Assembly: GCA_963850205.1 (NCBI GenBank)
Contig: CAWKKJ010000001.1
Coordinates: 1-64,000 of the forward strand
Direction of reading: 5' to 3'
DNA: 64,000 nt
Origin: JACVRW01 sp963850205
GTDB taxonomy: Bacteria; Actinomycetota; Thermoleophilia; Solirubrobacterales; Thermoleophilaceae
Both the position numbers and the translations under genes were made by a program. Within the stretch, counting starts at the first letter, position 1. The number at the start of each line of letters is the position of its first letter. Below are positions 18,266 to 28,100 of the stretch, piece after piece. The notes under the pieces were generated by a model. That model was given only the letters and a program-made list of their open reading frames with translations, made no database searches and was not told the origin of the DNA.

Positions 18266-18701
18266 TCACGCACCTCGCCTGAGCGCGGCCCCGGTCCCCA
18301 CGAGCCAGAGCCCGAGGAGGAGGAGGGGAGCCAGCGGCAGGCCCGTGAGCGGAAGCGAGCCCGAGCCCGATGCCGCCGCCCCGGAGGCGCCGGCGGTGGT
18401 GCCGGTCGTGCCGTCGGTGGTGGTCTCGCTCTCGGTGTCCACCGATCCGCCGGTCGAGCCGCCCACGCTGCCGGTGGTGTCGCCGCCGCCCGTGACCGAG
18501 CCGCCGCCACCGCCCGCCGCCGCCGCTACCGCCGGAGCCGCCCCCGCCCGTATCACCGCCACCGCCGGACTGGCTGGTGTCGTTCTGGAACGGGTCGGTG
18601 TACTGCTCGTCCCCGGCGCTCTGTGCAAGAACGAGGCCGCCGGGACGAGCAGCGCAGCCAGGGCGAGCGCGAGCAGGGTGAGAGCGAAGGGCGTGCCGCA
18701 T
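18266..18701 (-). CDS. Small wall-anchored (LPXTG) Gly/Ser/Thr-rich protein, several frameshifts
   Basis: Pieces in different frames add up to a signal peptide, a low-complexity body and a sorting signal. The start MRHA is followed, one frame over, by the hydrophobic run FALTLLALALAALLVPAA. The mature part has SAGDEQYTDPFQNDTSQSGG and a long Gly-rich then Gly/Ser/Thr-rich stretch. The end is LPLTG, a hydrophobic segment (LPLAPLLLLGLWLVGTG) and RR, the classic sortase substrate signal. The total is about 145 residues. At least three frame changes are needed, in GC-rich repeats where sequencing slips are likely. The Ser/Thr-rich body might be glycosylated by the neighbours (inference). No sortase gene is in the window. 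Confidence 0.72.
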
Positions 18702-18712
18702 CGGCGGACTGT

Positions 18713-20264
18713 TTACCAGATCGTCTTTGCGCCGGGGCCCACTTCGATCTCGCCGTTCGGTGCCGACCGGACGGAGCCTCGCCGGATTCGTTCCGCTGTC
18801 GCGGCGCCGGCTCTGACCGCTCGCTCCACGCCACCGCCGCGCGCCGCCAGCAGCAGCGCCGGCAGCGTCACCGCCGGCATCTCCCAGTCCCAGTCGAGGC
18901 CGGCGTGGACTGCCCAAGCGACGCAGCCGGCGGCCAGGCCCTGCCGCGGCCGCAGGATCGCCTCGCCCGAGGCGGACGCCGCACATCACGACCCCGCCCA
19001 GGAAGACGAGCAGCAGCGCCAGACCGACCAGGCCGAGCTCGGCCGCGGTCTCCAGATAGAGGGAGTGGGCGTCCGAAGCCTGGTCGACCCGGTCGTCGAT
19101 CTTGCGCCACTCCACGACGAAGGCGCCGGCGCCCGCGCCGGCCAGCGGATCGTCGCCCACCATGTCGATCGCGACCTCCCAGTAGCGGTAGCGGTTGGAG
19201 TCCGCCGAGGCGAGCCGCGAAGGGTCGGTGCCGCTCTCCGGGGACACCGTCCTCGGCGTGCCCTCGAGCAGGGCGACGGCGAGCACCGCTCCCACGACCG
19301 GCGACCAGCGCCACGCCGCCGATGAGGCGTCCGCGCGACACGGGCAGACGAGCCCGTCTGGGCCAGCGGGCTCGGCCGCGCGGCGGCGGACCGCCAGCCA
19401 GCGCGGCGCCGAGGCCGCAGAGCACGAGCAGCGCGTGCGAGCATGACGAGGCCCTGGCCCGGGTCGCCCTCGTCGCCCCGCTGCGAGGGAGCTGATCGTG
19501 TCCAGGCCGCTCGCCACCAGCGAGGCCAGCGCGGCGGCCGACGGCCACCACCGCGGCGGCCGCGCGCCTGCGCGCGTCCGTCGGGTGCGAGAGCAAGGAG
19601 CACGAAGCAGGCCGGCGCCGACGGCGGCGAGCGCGCCGCGCGAGAAGCTCAGGTAGGTGGTCAGGGCGAGCGACCACGCCGCCCGCCGCGGCGGCGCAGC
19701 GAATCGCCCGCGGCCGGCGCGGGTCGCCGGCCACGCGCAGGGCCAGCACGAGCCCGATCGCCGCGATGGCGCCCTCGGCGTTCCAGTAGGTGACCGGCTG
19801 CTCGAGCCGGCCGTCGGAGGTGCGGCTGCGGTCCAGCTCCACCAGCCCCGGAAGCAGGCGCTCGAGCAGGCCGTAGCCGGTGACCACGAGCGCGCCGAGC
19901 GCCAGCAGCGGCTCGAGGCCGCGCCGCACCCAGGGCTGGTCAGCAGGGCGACCGCCGCCGTGAAGGCGCCGAGGTACAGCAGGATGCGCTGCACGTCGTC
20001 CTCGGCCCGCTTGCCCAGGGGCGCCCAGGTGAGCGACAGGGCGGTCCAGGCTGCGAGCAGGGCCAGGGCGCCGAGCGCGCAGCGCCCGGACGCTGTCCGG
20101 GGGAGGGGCCGGCGGGCCACCAGGGCGGCAAGGCCGACGAGGGCCCAGGCCACCACGGCGGCCATCAGCCGCGGGTCGTCGAAGAAGCCGCCGGAGAAGA
20201 AGGCGAGCGCCGTCGGGCCGGCGATCAGCACGGCCGCGCCGGCGGCGGAGAGGCTCCGACTCAT
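18713..20264 (-). CDS. O-antigen ligase/polymerase-like membrane protein, multiple frameshifts
   Basis: The N-terminus MSRSLSAAGAAVLIAGPTAL and several helices are readable in one frame, then similarity moves between frames. Diagnostic parts are ALSLTWAPLGKRAEDDVQRI near the start and PVTYWNAEGAIAAIGLVLAL in the middle. The periplasmic loop reads SRLASADSNRYRYWEVAIDM, AGAGAGAFVVEWRKI and SDAHSLYLETAAELGLVGLA. After another change the end reads HAGLDWDWEMPAVTLPALLL. DAHS.YLE.L.ELG and the DW-W-P segment are signatures of WaaL/RfaL-type proteins. At least five frame changes are needed for a normal protein of about 515 residues. It would join or transfer glycan on the outer membrane face. It is divergent from the small gene at 20307. 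Confidence 0.8.
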
Positions 20265-20273
20265 GAGGGGCGC

Positions 20274-20279
20274 ACAGTA
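20274..20279 (-). promoter_or_regulatory. -10 element TACTGT for the O-antigen ligase-like gene
   Basis: A TAnnnT hexamer lies 9 bases before ATG 20264. It forms a divergent pair with the element at 20293-20298, 13 bases away. Confidence 0.45.
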
Positions 20280-20292
20280 GAAGACCCGCTCC

Positions 20293-20298
20293 TACACT
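20293..20298 (+). promoter_or_regulatory. -10 element TACACT for the small TPR-like gene
   Basis: A TAnnnT hexamer lies 8 bases before ATG 20307, on the opposite strand from the promoter of the ligase-like gene. Confidence 0.45.
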
Positions 20299-20306
20299 GA
20301 GCCGCC

Positions 20307-20753
20307 ATGCAGCCGCCCGTCATCCTGCGTGTCGCCATGCTCGCTGACCGCCGTCGCGGCTGTGCGTCTGGCTGGTCGCCGGCCTGGTCGCCAGCGACGG
20401 CCTGAAGGGAGCGGGCGAGGCCGTGGCCCAAGCCCAGGGCCGGGCCGTGACGCCGGCCGAGTTCGAAGACGCCCGCGGTGGGCTCGAGCGCGCCCGCAGG
20501 CTCGGGCGACGACTCGGCGCCGCTCTACGCGGAGATCGGCCTTCTGATCGTCGCGGGGCGGGGGGAGCAGGCGCTCGCGGTGGCCGAGGAGATCGTGCGG
20601 CGAGAGCCGGAGAACTTCGAGGGCTGGCGCGCGGTGTACGGCCTCGAGCCTGGAAACCGGATCCCGCAGCGGGCCGCCTTCGCACGGCGCCGGGCGCTGG
20701 AGCTCAACCCGCTCGCGGAGCGGCGTCTTCCGCGGTCCGCGGGCGGTTCCTGA
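20307..20753 (+). CDS. Small membrane-anchored protein with TPR-like end, frameshifts
   Basis: A short gene readable only by joining frames: start MQPPVILRVAMLA, a membrane helix (LCVWLVAGLVASDGL), a helical linker (TPAEFEDARGGLERARRLG), then YAEIGLLIVAGRGEQALAVA, EEIVRREPENFEGWRAVYGL and ARRRALELNPLAERR. The last part has the spacing of two tetratricopeptide helices, with a typical LNP ending. Two frame changes are needed. Similar small TPR proteins often sit beside O-antigen ligase genes, and here the ligase-like gene is the divergent neighbour, so a partner role is plausible but inferred. Confidence 0.55.
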
Positions 20754-20795
20754 GCACCGCCGCTCAATCGCCGCGGCCGCTGACGGGATCGGCTG

Positions 20796-20801
20796 TAGGC
20801 T
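20796..20801 (+). promoter_or_regulatory. -10 element TAGGCT for the GT4-flippase fusion
   Basis: A TAnnnT hexamer lies 9 bases before the unusual TTG start at 20811 and supports that start. Confidence 0.45.
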
Positions 20802-20810
20802 GCCGCTCCT

Positions 20811-23204
20811 TTGGCGGCGCCGCTGCACATCCTGATCCTCTCGGACCGGGACTGGACCCATCCTCAGGGCGGGGGTACCGGCACGAACCTCTACGGCCAG
20901 GTGGAGCGCTGGCTGGCCTGGGGACACCAGGTGACGGTGGTGGCCTGCTCCTATCCGGGCGCGCTGGCCGAGGAGCAGCACGGCCGGCTGCGCATCCTGC
21001 GCATGGGCGGGCGCTCGACCGTCTTCCCGCGCGTGATCTGGCGCGGCCTCCGGCGCAGGCTGCCGGAGGCCGACGTGGTGCTCGAGGTGGTCAACGGCAT
21101 CACCTTCCTCACGCCGCTCTGGCTGCGCACCCCGCGCCTCACCCTCGTCCATCACGTGCACCGCGACCACTATGTCGCCGAGATGGGGATGCCGGGGCGG
21201 GTGGCCGCGTGGCTGCTGGAGACGGCTCCGCTGGGCCTGCTCTACCGGCTGCTCGCGCTTTCTCACGATCTCCAACGCGTCGGCCTCCGACATCGCCGCG
21301 CACGGCATCCCGCGTGACCAGATCGCGGTCGGCTACATCGGAGTGGATCTCCAGCGCCTTCGAGCCCGAGCCGGGCCGGCGCACGCCCGAGCCCGTCGCT
21401 GCTCTACCTCGGCCGCCTGAAGCGCTACAAGCGGATCGAGTACCTGCTGGACGCCGTGGCGGCCAACCCGGGCACGGTGCTGGAGGTGGCCGGGGAGGGC
21501 GATCACCGGCCGCAGCTGGAGGCGGCAATCGCGGAGCGCGGCATCGGCGATCGCGTTCGGATGCACGGGCACGTGTCCGAGGAGAAGAAGCTCGAGCTGC
21601 TCCAGAGCTCCTGGATCAACCTCACGGCCTCATCGGCGGAGGGCTGGTGCCTGACCGTGATGGAGGCGGCCGGATGCGCCACGCCCAGCGTGGCGATGGC
21701 GGTGGGCGGGCTGCCCGAGTCGATCGAGCACGGGCGCACCGGCCTGCTGGCCGACGATCCCGAGCAGCTGTCCGAGCACATCGGCGTGCTGGTGAGCGAC
21801 GACGAGCGGCGCGAGGAGATGGGCCGGGCGGCCAAGGAGCGGGCGCACACCTTCACCTGGGACCGCGCGGCTCAGGAGACGCTCGACCAGCTCGAGCTCG
21901 TGCGCGACGCAGTGGACCACCAGCCGTCGCTGCGAAAGCGACTGTCGGAGTCGGACACGGGCCGGGCCGCCGGCCTGGCCGTGGCCCTGATGGCCAACAA
22001 CTTCATCGCCCTGATCTTCACCATCGTCTTCGCCCGCCTGCTGGGCGACGACGGCTACGGCTCGCTCGGGGCCCTGATCGCGGCGTTCACCATCCTCATC
22101 GTGCCGGGCTCGGCCCTGCAGGCGACGGTGGCCCGCGAGGTGAGCTCGCACGTCGGCGGAGGGCGAGGTCAACCCGGCGGCGGGCGTCTGGCGCTGGCTC
22201 GAGCGGCTGGTGATCCTCACCGTGGGCATCACGGCTGGTCTCGGTGCTGCTGCGCGAGCAGATCGCCGCGGCCGATCGGCGTCGAGCAGGCCTGGGCCGC
22301 GGCGGCGCTGCTTCCCAGCGGGATGCTCTGGCTGGCGCTCTGCGTGCAGCGGGGCACCCTCCAGGGCCTGGGCCGCTACCGCGCGGTGGGCTGGTCGATC
22401 GTCGGCGAGGCGGGCGCGCGGCTGGGCATGGGGGTCGCGCTCTACGCCGCCGGGCTCGGCGTGACCGGCGCGTTCCTCGGCAGCACGCTCTCGATCTTCC
22501 TTGTGTCGCGCCGCACTCGTGCCGCCGCTGGCCGCGTCGCTCGGCCGCTGGCAGACGCGCTCGGTGCCCCTGAGCTTCCGGTCGGTGCTGTCGAGCGCCT
22601 GGGCTCCGGTGCTGGCCTTCTCGCTCATCGCCGCGCTGCAGAACATCGACATCGTGTACGTGAAGCACGACCTGTCCGATGAGGCCGCCGGCTCGTACGC
22701 GGCCGCGTCGGTGGCCGCCAAGGCGGTGATCTGGGTGGCGATCGGGCTCGGCCTCTACCTGCTGCCCGAGGCGGTCCGGCGCACCCGCGCCGGCAAGGAC
22801 GCGCGGCCCATGCTCTGGCGCACGCTCGCGCTGATCAGCATGGTGGCGGTGCCGATGGTCATGGTCTACGCGGTCGCGGCCGAGCCGGTCCTGCGCATCG
22901 TGTTCGGCGAGGACTTCACCGAGGCGGCCGGCGCGCTGCCGCTGCTCGCGCTGGCGATGTCGCTGCTGTCGGCCGCCTACCTCGGCGTGCAGTACCTGCT
23001 CGCGCTCGGCCGCAGCGCCTTCATCGGCCTGCTCGCCTTCGCCGCGGTGGCCGAGCTGGCGCTGCTGGTGGCGGTCGGCACCGGTCTGGTGGAGGTGGCC
23101 GCGAGTGCTGGTGGCGCTTCAGCTCCTGCTGGCGCCGGCGCTGCTGGCGCATGAGCGTCCGAACGGCCGCTCCGCACAGGTGCGCGCCGAGCCCCGCGGC
23201 ATGA
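20811..23204 (+). CDS. GT4 glycosyltransferase fused to a Wzx-type flippase, frameshifts
   Basis: The GT4 part starts at TTG 20811 (AAPLHILILSDRDWTHPQGG, with the GGGTGTNL loop). After frame changes near 21260 and 21350 it continues as YLGRLKRYKRIEYLLDAVAA. The EX7E block SSAEGWCLTVMEAAGCATPS follows. Without any frame change, the same frame runs on through LDQLELVRDAVDHQPSLRKR into the first flippase helices, GLAVALMANNFIALIFTIVF and ARLLGDDGYGSLGALIAAFT. Further frame changes near 22160, 22245 and 22515 do not hide the rest, including NIDIVYVKHDLSDEAAGSYA. The end is approximate; one frame closes with TGA overlapping the ATG of the next gene. The whole is about 790 residues. It would add a sugar and flip the product. 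Confidence 0.82.
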
Positions 23205-23959
23205 GCACGTCGACGGCCTCCGACGCCGCTCGAGCGCCCGCAGGGGCTCGAGCGCATGCGCACGCTCTGGCGCCTGTGGCGGGCGGAGAAGGAGGACCCG
23301 GAGCCCTTCTACCGGCTGCTGGCGGCCGAGGCCGCCGACGACCTCGAGCGCCGCCACGGCGCCGCTGGCCGGCAAGACGATCGTCGACCTGGGCTGCGGG
23401 CCCGGGCTTCTACACCGACGCTCTGCGAGCCACCGGGGCCACGGTGATCCCGGTGGACAACGACGAGGACGAGATGACCATGGTGGGCGGAGCGCCCGAG
23501 GGGGCGCTGCATCGCCGACGCGGGCGACCTGCCGCTGGAGGACGCGAGCGTGGACGGGGCCTTCTGCTCCAACCTGCTGGAGCACACGCCCGACGCGGCC
23601 GCCGTGATCCGCGAGATCGAGCGCGTGCTGCGCCCCGGCGGCTGGGGCTACATCTCCTGGACGAACTGGTACTCGCCCTGGGGCGGCCACGACATGACCC
23701 CCTACCAGTACCTCGGCCCGGAGCGCGGCCCGCGCCTCTACGAGCGCCGCAACGGCCCGCCGCGCAAGAACCCCTACGGCGCCGGGCTCTGGGCCGTGCA
23801 CGTGGGCCCGACGATCCGCGCGGTGCGGGCGCGGCCGCGGCCTGGGCATCGAGCGGATCGAGCCGCGCTACTGGCCCCGGCTGGCCTTCATCTGCCAGGT
23901 GCCCGGCCTACGCGAGATCGCTCACGTGGAACTGCGTGATTCGGGTCGTTCGCGTCTGA
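23201..23959 (+). CDS. Class I SAM-dependent methyltransferase, frameshifts
   Basis: The start MSTSTASDAARAP leads, after a frame change near 23240, to RMRTLWRLWRAEKEDPEPFY and RLLAAEAADDLERR. Motif I (VDLGCGPGFYTDALRATGAT) is split by changes near 23365 and 23400. Then come the acidic strand end IPVDNDEDEM, DGAFCSNLLEHTPDAAAVIR and VLRPGGWGYISWTNWYSPWG, and finally NPYGAGLWAVHVGPTIRAVR. The end LTWNCVIRVVRV and the stop at 23959 are reached after a last change near 23835. Total about 250 residues. It is coupled to the fusion gene upstream (ATGA) and overlaps the start of the GT39-like gene by 34 bases. Confidence 0.8.
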   Translation: MSTSTASDAARAPAGARAHAHALAPVAGGEGGPGALLPAAGGRGRRRPRAPPRRRWPARRSSTWAAGPGFYTDALRATGATVIPVDNDEDEMTMVGGAPEGALHRRRGRPAAGGRERGRGLLLQPAGAHARRGRRDPRDRARAAPRRLGLHLLDELVLALGRPRHDPLPVPRPGARPAPLRAPQRPAAQEPLRRRALGRARGPDDPRGAGAAAAWASSGSSRATGPGWPSSARCPAYARSLTWNCVIRVVRV

Positions 23960-25191
23960 GGTTCGCGCTCGCTCTGGCGGCGCTCGCCGCCGCCGGTCTG
24001 GCTCTCCGGGTGATCTACACGGTCGCCGTGGCGCCCCCGACCACGGGGCTGTTCGACTCGTTCTACTTCCGGATCAGCGGCCGGATCGTGGCCGAAGGGG
24101 GTGGGTTCTCCAACCCCTACCTGTGGTTCGGCGACGGGCGCTTGGTCCCTAGCGCCCAGCATCCTCCCCTCTACATTCTGGTGCTCGCCCTCGAGGAGGG
24201 GCTCGGCCTCACCGCCGACAAGCTGCAACGCTCCACCGGGGCGCTGTTCGGCACCGCCACCGTGATCCTCGTCGGCCTGATCGGCCGCCGCGTCGGCGGC
24301 GAACCGGCGGGACTGGCCGCAGCGGCCCTGGCCGCCGTCTATCCCATGCTGATCGTCGCCGACGGGGCGCTCTTGAGCGAGACGCTGTACGCCACGCTGG
24401 TAGCCGCCTGCATCCTCGCGGCCTATCGGCTGATCGACCGGCCGGGGGCGGTCGGGGCGCTGGTGCTCGGCCTGCTGGTGGGCCTGGCGGCGCTGACGCG
24501 CTCTGAGGCCCTGGCGCTTGTGGTGCTGCTCGGACTACCGGCCGCGCGCCGAGGCGGCGGAGCCTGGCTCCCGCGCCTGGGGATCTGCGCCCTGACCACG
24601 GTCGTGGTCGTCTCTCCCTGGGTGGTGCGCAACTGGATCGTCTTCGACACGCCGGTCATGTCGAACAACCTGGGCTCGGTCATCGCCCAGACCAACTGCC
24701 CCCCGGCCTACTACGGGGAAGGCGTCGGCTTCATCGCCACCGACTGCCTTCCGCGTGAGTCGCCCCCGGAGGAGGCCGAGCAGGCCGCGCTGTGGCGCCG
24801 GGAGGGAATCGAGTACGCCGCCGATCACGCCGGCCGGCTGCCCGTGGTCGTAGCCGTGCGAGTGCTGCGCCAGTGGGCGTTGTGGGCGCCTACGCGGATG
24901 ATCCGGGACGGCGAAGGACGCGACGTCGGGGTGCAGCGCGTCGGGGTGCTCATGTCGTGGGTGCTGCTGCCGCTTGCGCTCCTGGGCGCCCTGGCGCTTC
25001 GCAGGCGGCACACGCCGCTCGCCCCGCTGTTGGCGCCCGCCGTGCTCGCCGTCGTGGTGGGGGCGCTGACCTGGGGATCGCTGCGGTTGCGCATCGCCGC
25101 CGACATCCCGCTCGTGGTCCTCGCCGGCGTGGCGATCGCCGCGCTGCCGAGGCTGAGCTCATCACGATCCGAGCGAGCGCCCCTCTCGTAG
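23926..25191 (+). CDS. GT39/ArnT-like membrane glycosyltransferase
   Basis: About 421 residues with roughly 10 membrane helices, intact. After the first helix (RFALALAALAAAGLALRVIY) the outer loop has FDSFYFRISGRIVAEGGGFS, then AQHPPLYILVLALEE, the typical acidic and HPPL motifs of polyprenyl-phosphate-sugar-dependent GT-C enzymes. ADGALLSETLYATLVAA and LAALTRSEALALVVLLG match the ETLY and TR.E motifs shared with the paralogs at 49092, 50246, 51612 and 52934. The external loop carries Cys pairs (TNCPPAYYGEGVGFIATDC). The start is placed at GTG 23926; GTG 23899 is possible. It would add a sugar on the outer membrane face. Its end overlaps the AftD gene by 30 bases, convergently. Confidence 0.85.
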   Translation: MELRDSGRSRLRFALALAALAAAGLALRVIYTVAVAPPTTGLFDSFYFRISGRIVAEGGGFSNPYLWFGDGRLVPSAQHPPLYILVLALEEGLGLTADKLQRSTGALFGTATVILVGLIGRRVGGEPAGLAAAALAAVYPMLIVADGALLSETLYATLVAACILAAYRLIDRPGAVGALVLGLLVGLAALTRSEALALVVLLGLPAARRGGGAWLPRLGICALTTVVVVSPWVVRNWIVFDTPVMSNNLGSVIAQTNCPPAYYGEGVGFIATDCLPRESPPEEAEQAALWRREGIEYAADHAGRLPVVVAVRVLRQWALWAPTRMIRDGEGRDVGVQRVGVLMSWVLLPLALLGALALRRRHTPLAPLLAPAVLAVVVGALTWGSLRLRIAADIPLVVLAGVAIAALPRLSSSRSERAPLS

Positions 25192-28100
25192 CCGCCGCGC
25201 GGCAAGCCAGCCGGCGGCCGCAAAGCAGCACATCGCGAGCACCGCGATGTAGTGCGCGCGCGTGTAGTTGTTCGCGAACTCGAAGTTGTAGCCGCCCTTG
25301 TCCTCGGCGGGGAAGAGCAGGTAGATCAGCGGCAGCAGCGCCAGTCCCGCCGCGGCCAGCAGCGCCAGGCGCCGCACGTTGACCCCCAGCACCATCAGCA
25401 GCAGCGACAGCGGCAGCATCACCGCGCCCATCCGCAGCGAGAACAGCGCCCCACCGATCACGGCGATGGCCAGCGCCGGCGCCACGGCGCGGCGTAGCGG
25501 CAGGCGCCAGACCGGGTCAGGGCCCAGGCTCGGCAGGAAGCCGGGGGGCTCCTCCGCGGCTCGCGGCGCCGCGGCGCGGCGGCGGCGTCGCAGCAGCGCG
25601 GCCAACAGGATCGCGGCGAGCACCACGCACCCCAGCGCGGAGACGGCGTAACCGGCGAGCGCCAGCCGCTGCGGGCCGAACGCGAACTCGACCTCGGCGC
25701 AGTCCCGCGAGACACGCCAGCCGTTCGCGTAGCCGTCGATCGGCGTGGGCTCCCCGAGATCGCGCTCGCCGCCGCCCCGCTCACGGCAGTTGGCGCGCCA
25801 GCCCTCGGACCAGCTCTGCTCGAGGACGACCCACGACGCGCCGGTCAACGCGAGCCGCGCACTCTTCACGGCGCCGGACGGGCCGCCCCCGCGCATCGAG
25901 ACCACCCGACCGGGCGCGACCGCCGCTCGGGCCGCCGGCCGCGGCGCGGCCGAGCTCAGCAGCAGATGGTCCGGACGCGCCACGGCGCCCGGCGGCGCGC
26001 TGAGTCGCACCCGCCCGGCGGGCAGGTCGAGCGGTGCGCAGCCGCGCAGCCGCAGGGCGCGCCCGGCGTCGAGGGCCTGCAGGGTCCCCTCGAGGGCAAG
26101 GCCCGTCCGGCTTCCGGCGGCCCGCACGGTCAGCGCGTCGCAACCGGTCGAGAAGCGCCCGCTGCGGGCGGGGGCGGGAGCTTCCAGTCCGGCGGCCTCG
26201 ACCTCCCCGATGGCCACCGCGGCGACGTCGTGTGCCCCGCCCGTGCCGCGCGGCCGGGCGGCGAGAACCTCCAGCCGCAGCGCGCGGGTGCGCAGCGGGC
26301 CTCCCAGCTCCACCACACCGTCGGCGCCGACCCGCCGCTCCCGGGGCTCGAGGCCCGGCGCGACCACGCGAACGCGGGTGGGGAACGGGTACCCCGCCGG
26401 CCCGGGGCGCAGCCGCAGAGACTGCAACGTACGCGGGCCAGGCGCCGACCACTCGATCCAGACCGGCTCGCCGGGCGCCACGTGACCGATCCAGGCGCTG
26501 GCGCGGTCGTCATCGAAGGCCGACGACGCCCGCCGGCCGGGCACGCCCTCGAAGCGGCTGGAGGAGGAGAAGCGCCAGCCGGCGGGCAGGCCGGCGAGCC
26601 GGTCGAGGGCCTCGTCGGGGGCGTCGGCCGCCACGGTCCCCCAGCCCCGGAGCTCGAACCGCCGCGCCGCGGGCAGATCGAACTCCCGCTCCAGGCCCTC
26701 CTCGGCGTCCAGCATGGCCAGGGGATGGAGGGGCTCGGGGTCAAGGGTGTCGGCCCCGGCCCGGTAGGGGAAGTCGGCGCTGGTGCGCTGCAGCATCACG
26801 ACCAGCGGGCTGCGGTCCAGGTCGAGGCCCCGGGCCGCCTCAGAGAGCGCCGTGGGCAGCCGCAGGTGCTCCTCGACCGGCGGCAGGCCCGGGATGCGCA
26901 GCTCGGTCACGCCCCCCGCGCCACGGGTGTCCTCGTTTCCGCCGATCTTGTCGATGCGGATTCGCAGGGTGCGCAGCTCGGGGATGTCGAGCTCGATCCG
27001 ATTGGCCCCCGCGGCCAGCCGGACGCGCCGTTCGGGACCGCCGTTGGCCGACACCCAGATGGACAGGGTGCGCCCGCGGCGGTCGCGCTGGGGCACCACC
27101 TCGATCTCGCTCACGGGCAGCGGCCGCCGCAGCTCGAGCTCCATGTACCAGCGGCGAGCGTCCACGTTCTCGTCGGCGCGCCAGGTGGTGTCCAGGCGCC
27201 CGTCGACGGCCGCGTAGGGCCGATACTGCGGGAAGTTCGACCAGCCGGCGGCGGTGGGGGAGGCCAGCCGGCGCAGGCTGGAGTAGACGGCGACCGTTCG
27301 GCCCTTTTCGCCGCGCTCGGGAAAGGCATCGAAGGTCGAGGCGTTGGGGTCAAGAGCTTCGGTGGCAGTTAGTGTGGGACCGCGGTTGCCCCTGGTGCGC
27401 GAGGCAATGAAGTTGCGGCGCCGCGCCGAGTCGCTCAGCGCCAGGGTGGCGCCGGCGGCGCTCTCGGCCGCCAGCGTCCCGCGATCGGTGTCGCCGGCGA
27501 AGAACAGCGGCCGGCCGGGATCCAGCAGGCCATGGGCGGCCAGTTCGGTCACGCCCTCGGCGTCCCCCTCCAGGACCGTCGCGGGGCCGGCGGCCAGGCG
27601 CACCCCGGAGGAGTCGCCCGGGGCCTCGAGGCGGGTCAGCTCCGGTTGGGAGGCCGGCGGCACGCCGCGGCCCGCGGCGGGCGGATAACGACGCGCCGCG
27701 CCGTACTGCTCGACCCGCCTGAGGTCGGGCTCCTGTGCCAGGGCCAGCTCGGTGGCGGCAGGGTCGAGTGCCCCGTTGCGCCGACGAACGCCGTCGCGGG
27801 CCACCAGTACCTGCTGCACCCCGGTGAGGCGTAGCAGCGGGGCTAGCTGGCCGGGCACCAGGCGGTCCTGCTGGATCAGGTCGTCGATGGCGATCTGCAG
27901 GAAGGCCGACCGCGGCCCGGCGTACGGAACGAGCTCGCGCACCGCGAGCGGCTCCCTGCGCAGACCGGGCCCCACGGGATCCATCGTCCCGCCCCAGCGG
28001 TACCAGCCGAACATCTCGCCGGGCAGGACCATCGTACGGCCCCCGCCGGCCTCGCGCGCGGCGTCCGCGGTGGCGTCGGTCCACCAGCTCGGCACCGAAC

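Noticed and set aside
18480..18570. Possible tandem repeat or CRISPR-like array
   Set aside because: The repeated GCC/CCG triplets only encode a Gly-rich protein stretch; there are no spacers of regular length and no repeat unit longer than a few codons.
23899..25191. Methyltransferase-GT39 fusion
   Set aside because: The frame from the methyltransferase region runs into the GT39-like gene, but the methyltransferase has its own natural end (LTWNCVIRVVRV, stop at 23959) in another frame, and the GT39 gene has a GTG start at 23926; this is an overlap, not a fusion.
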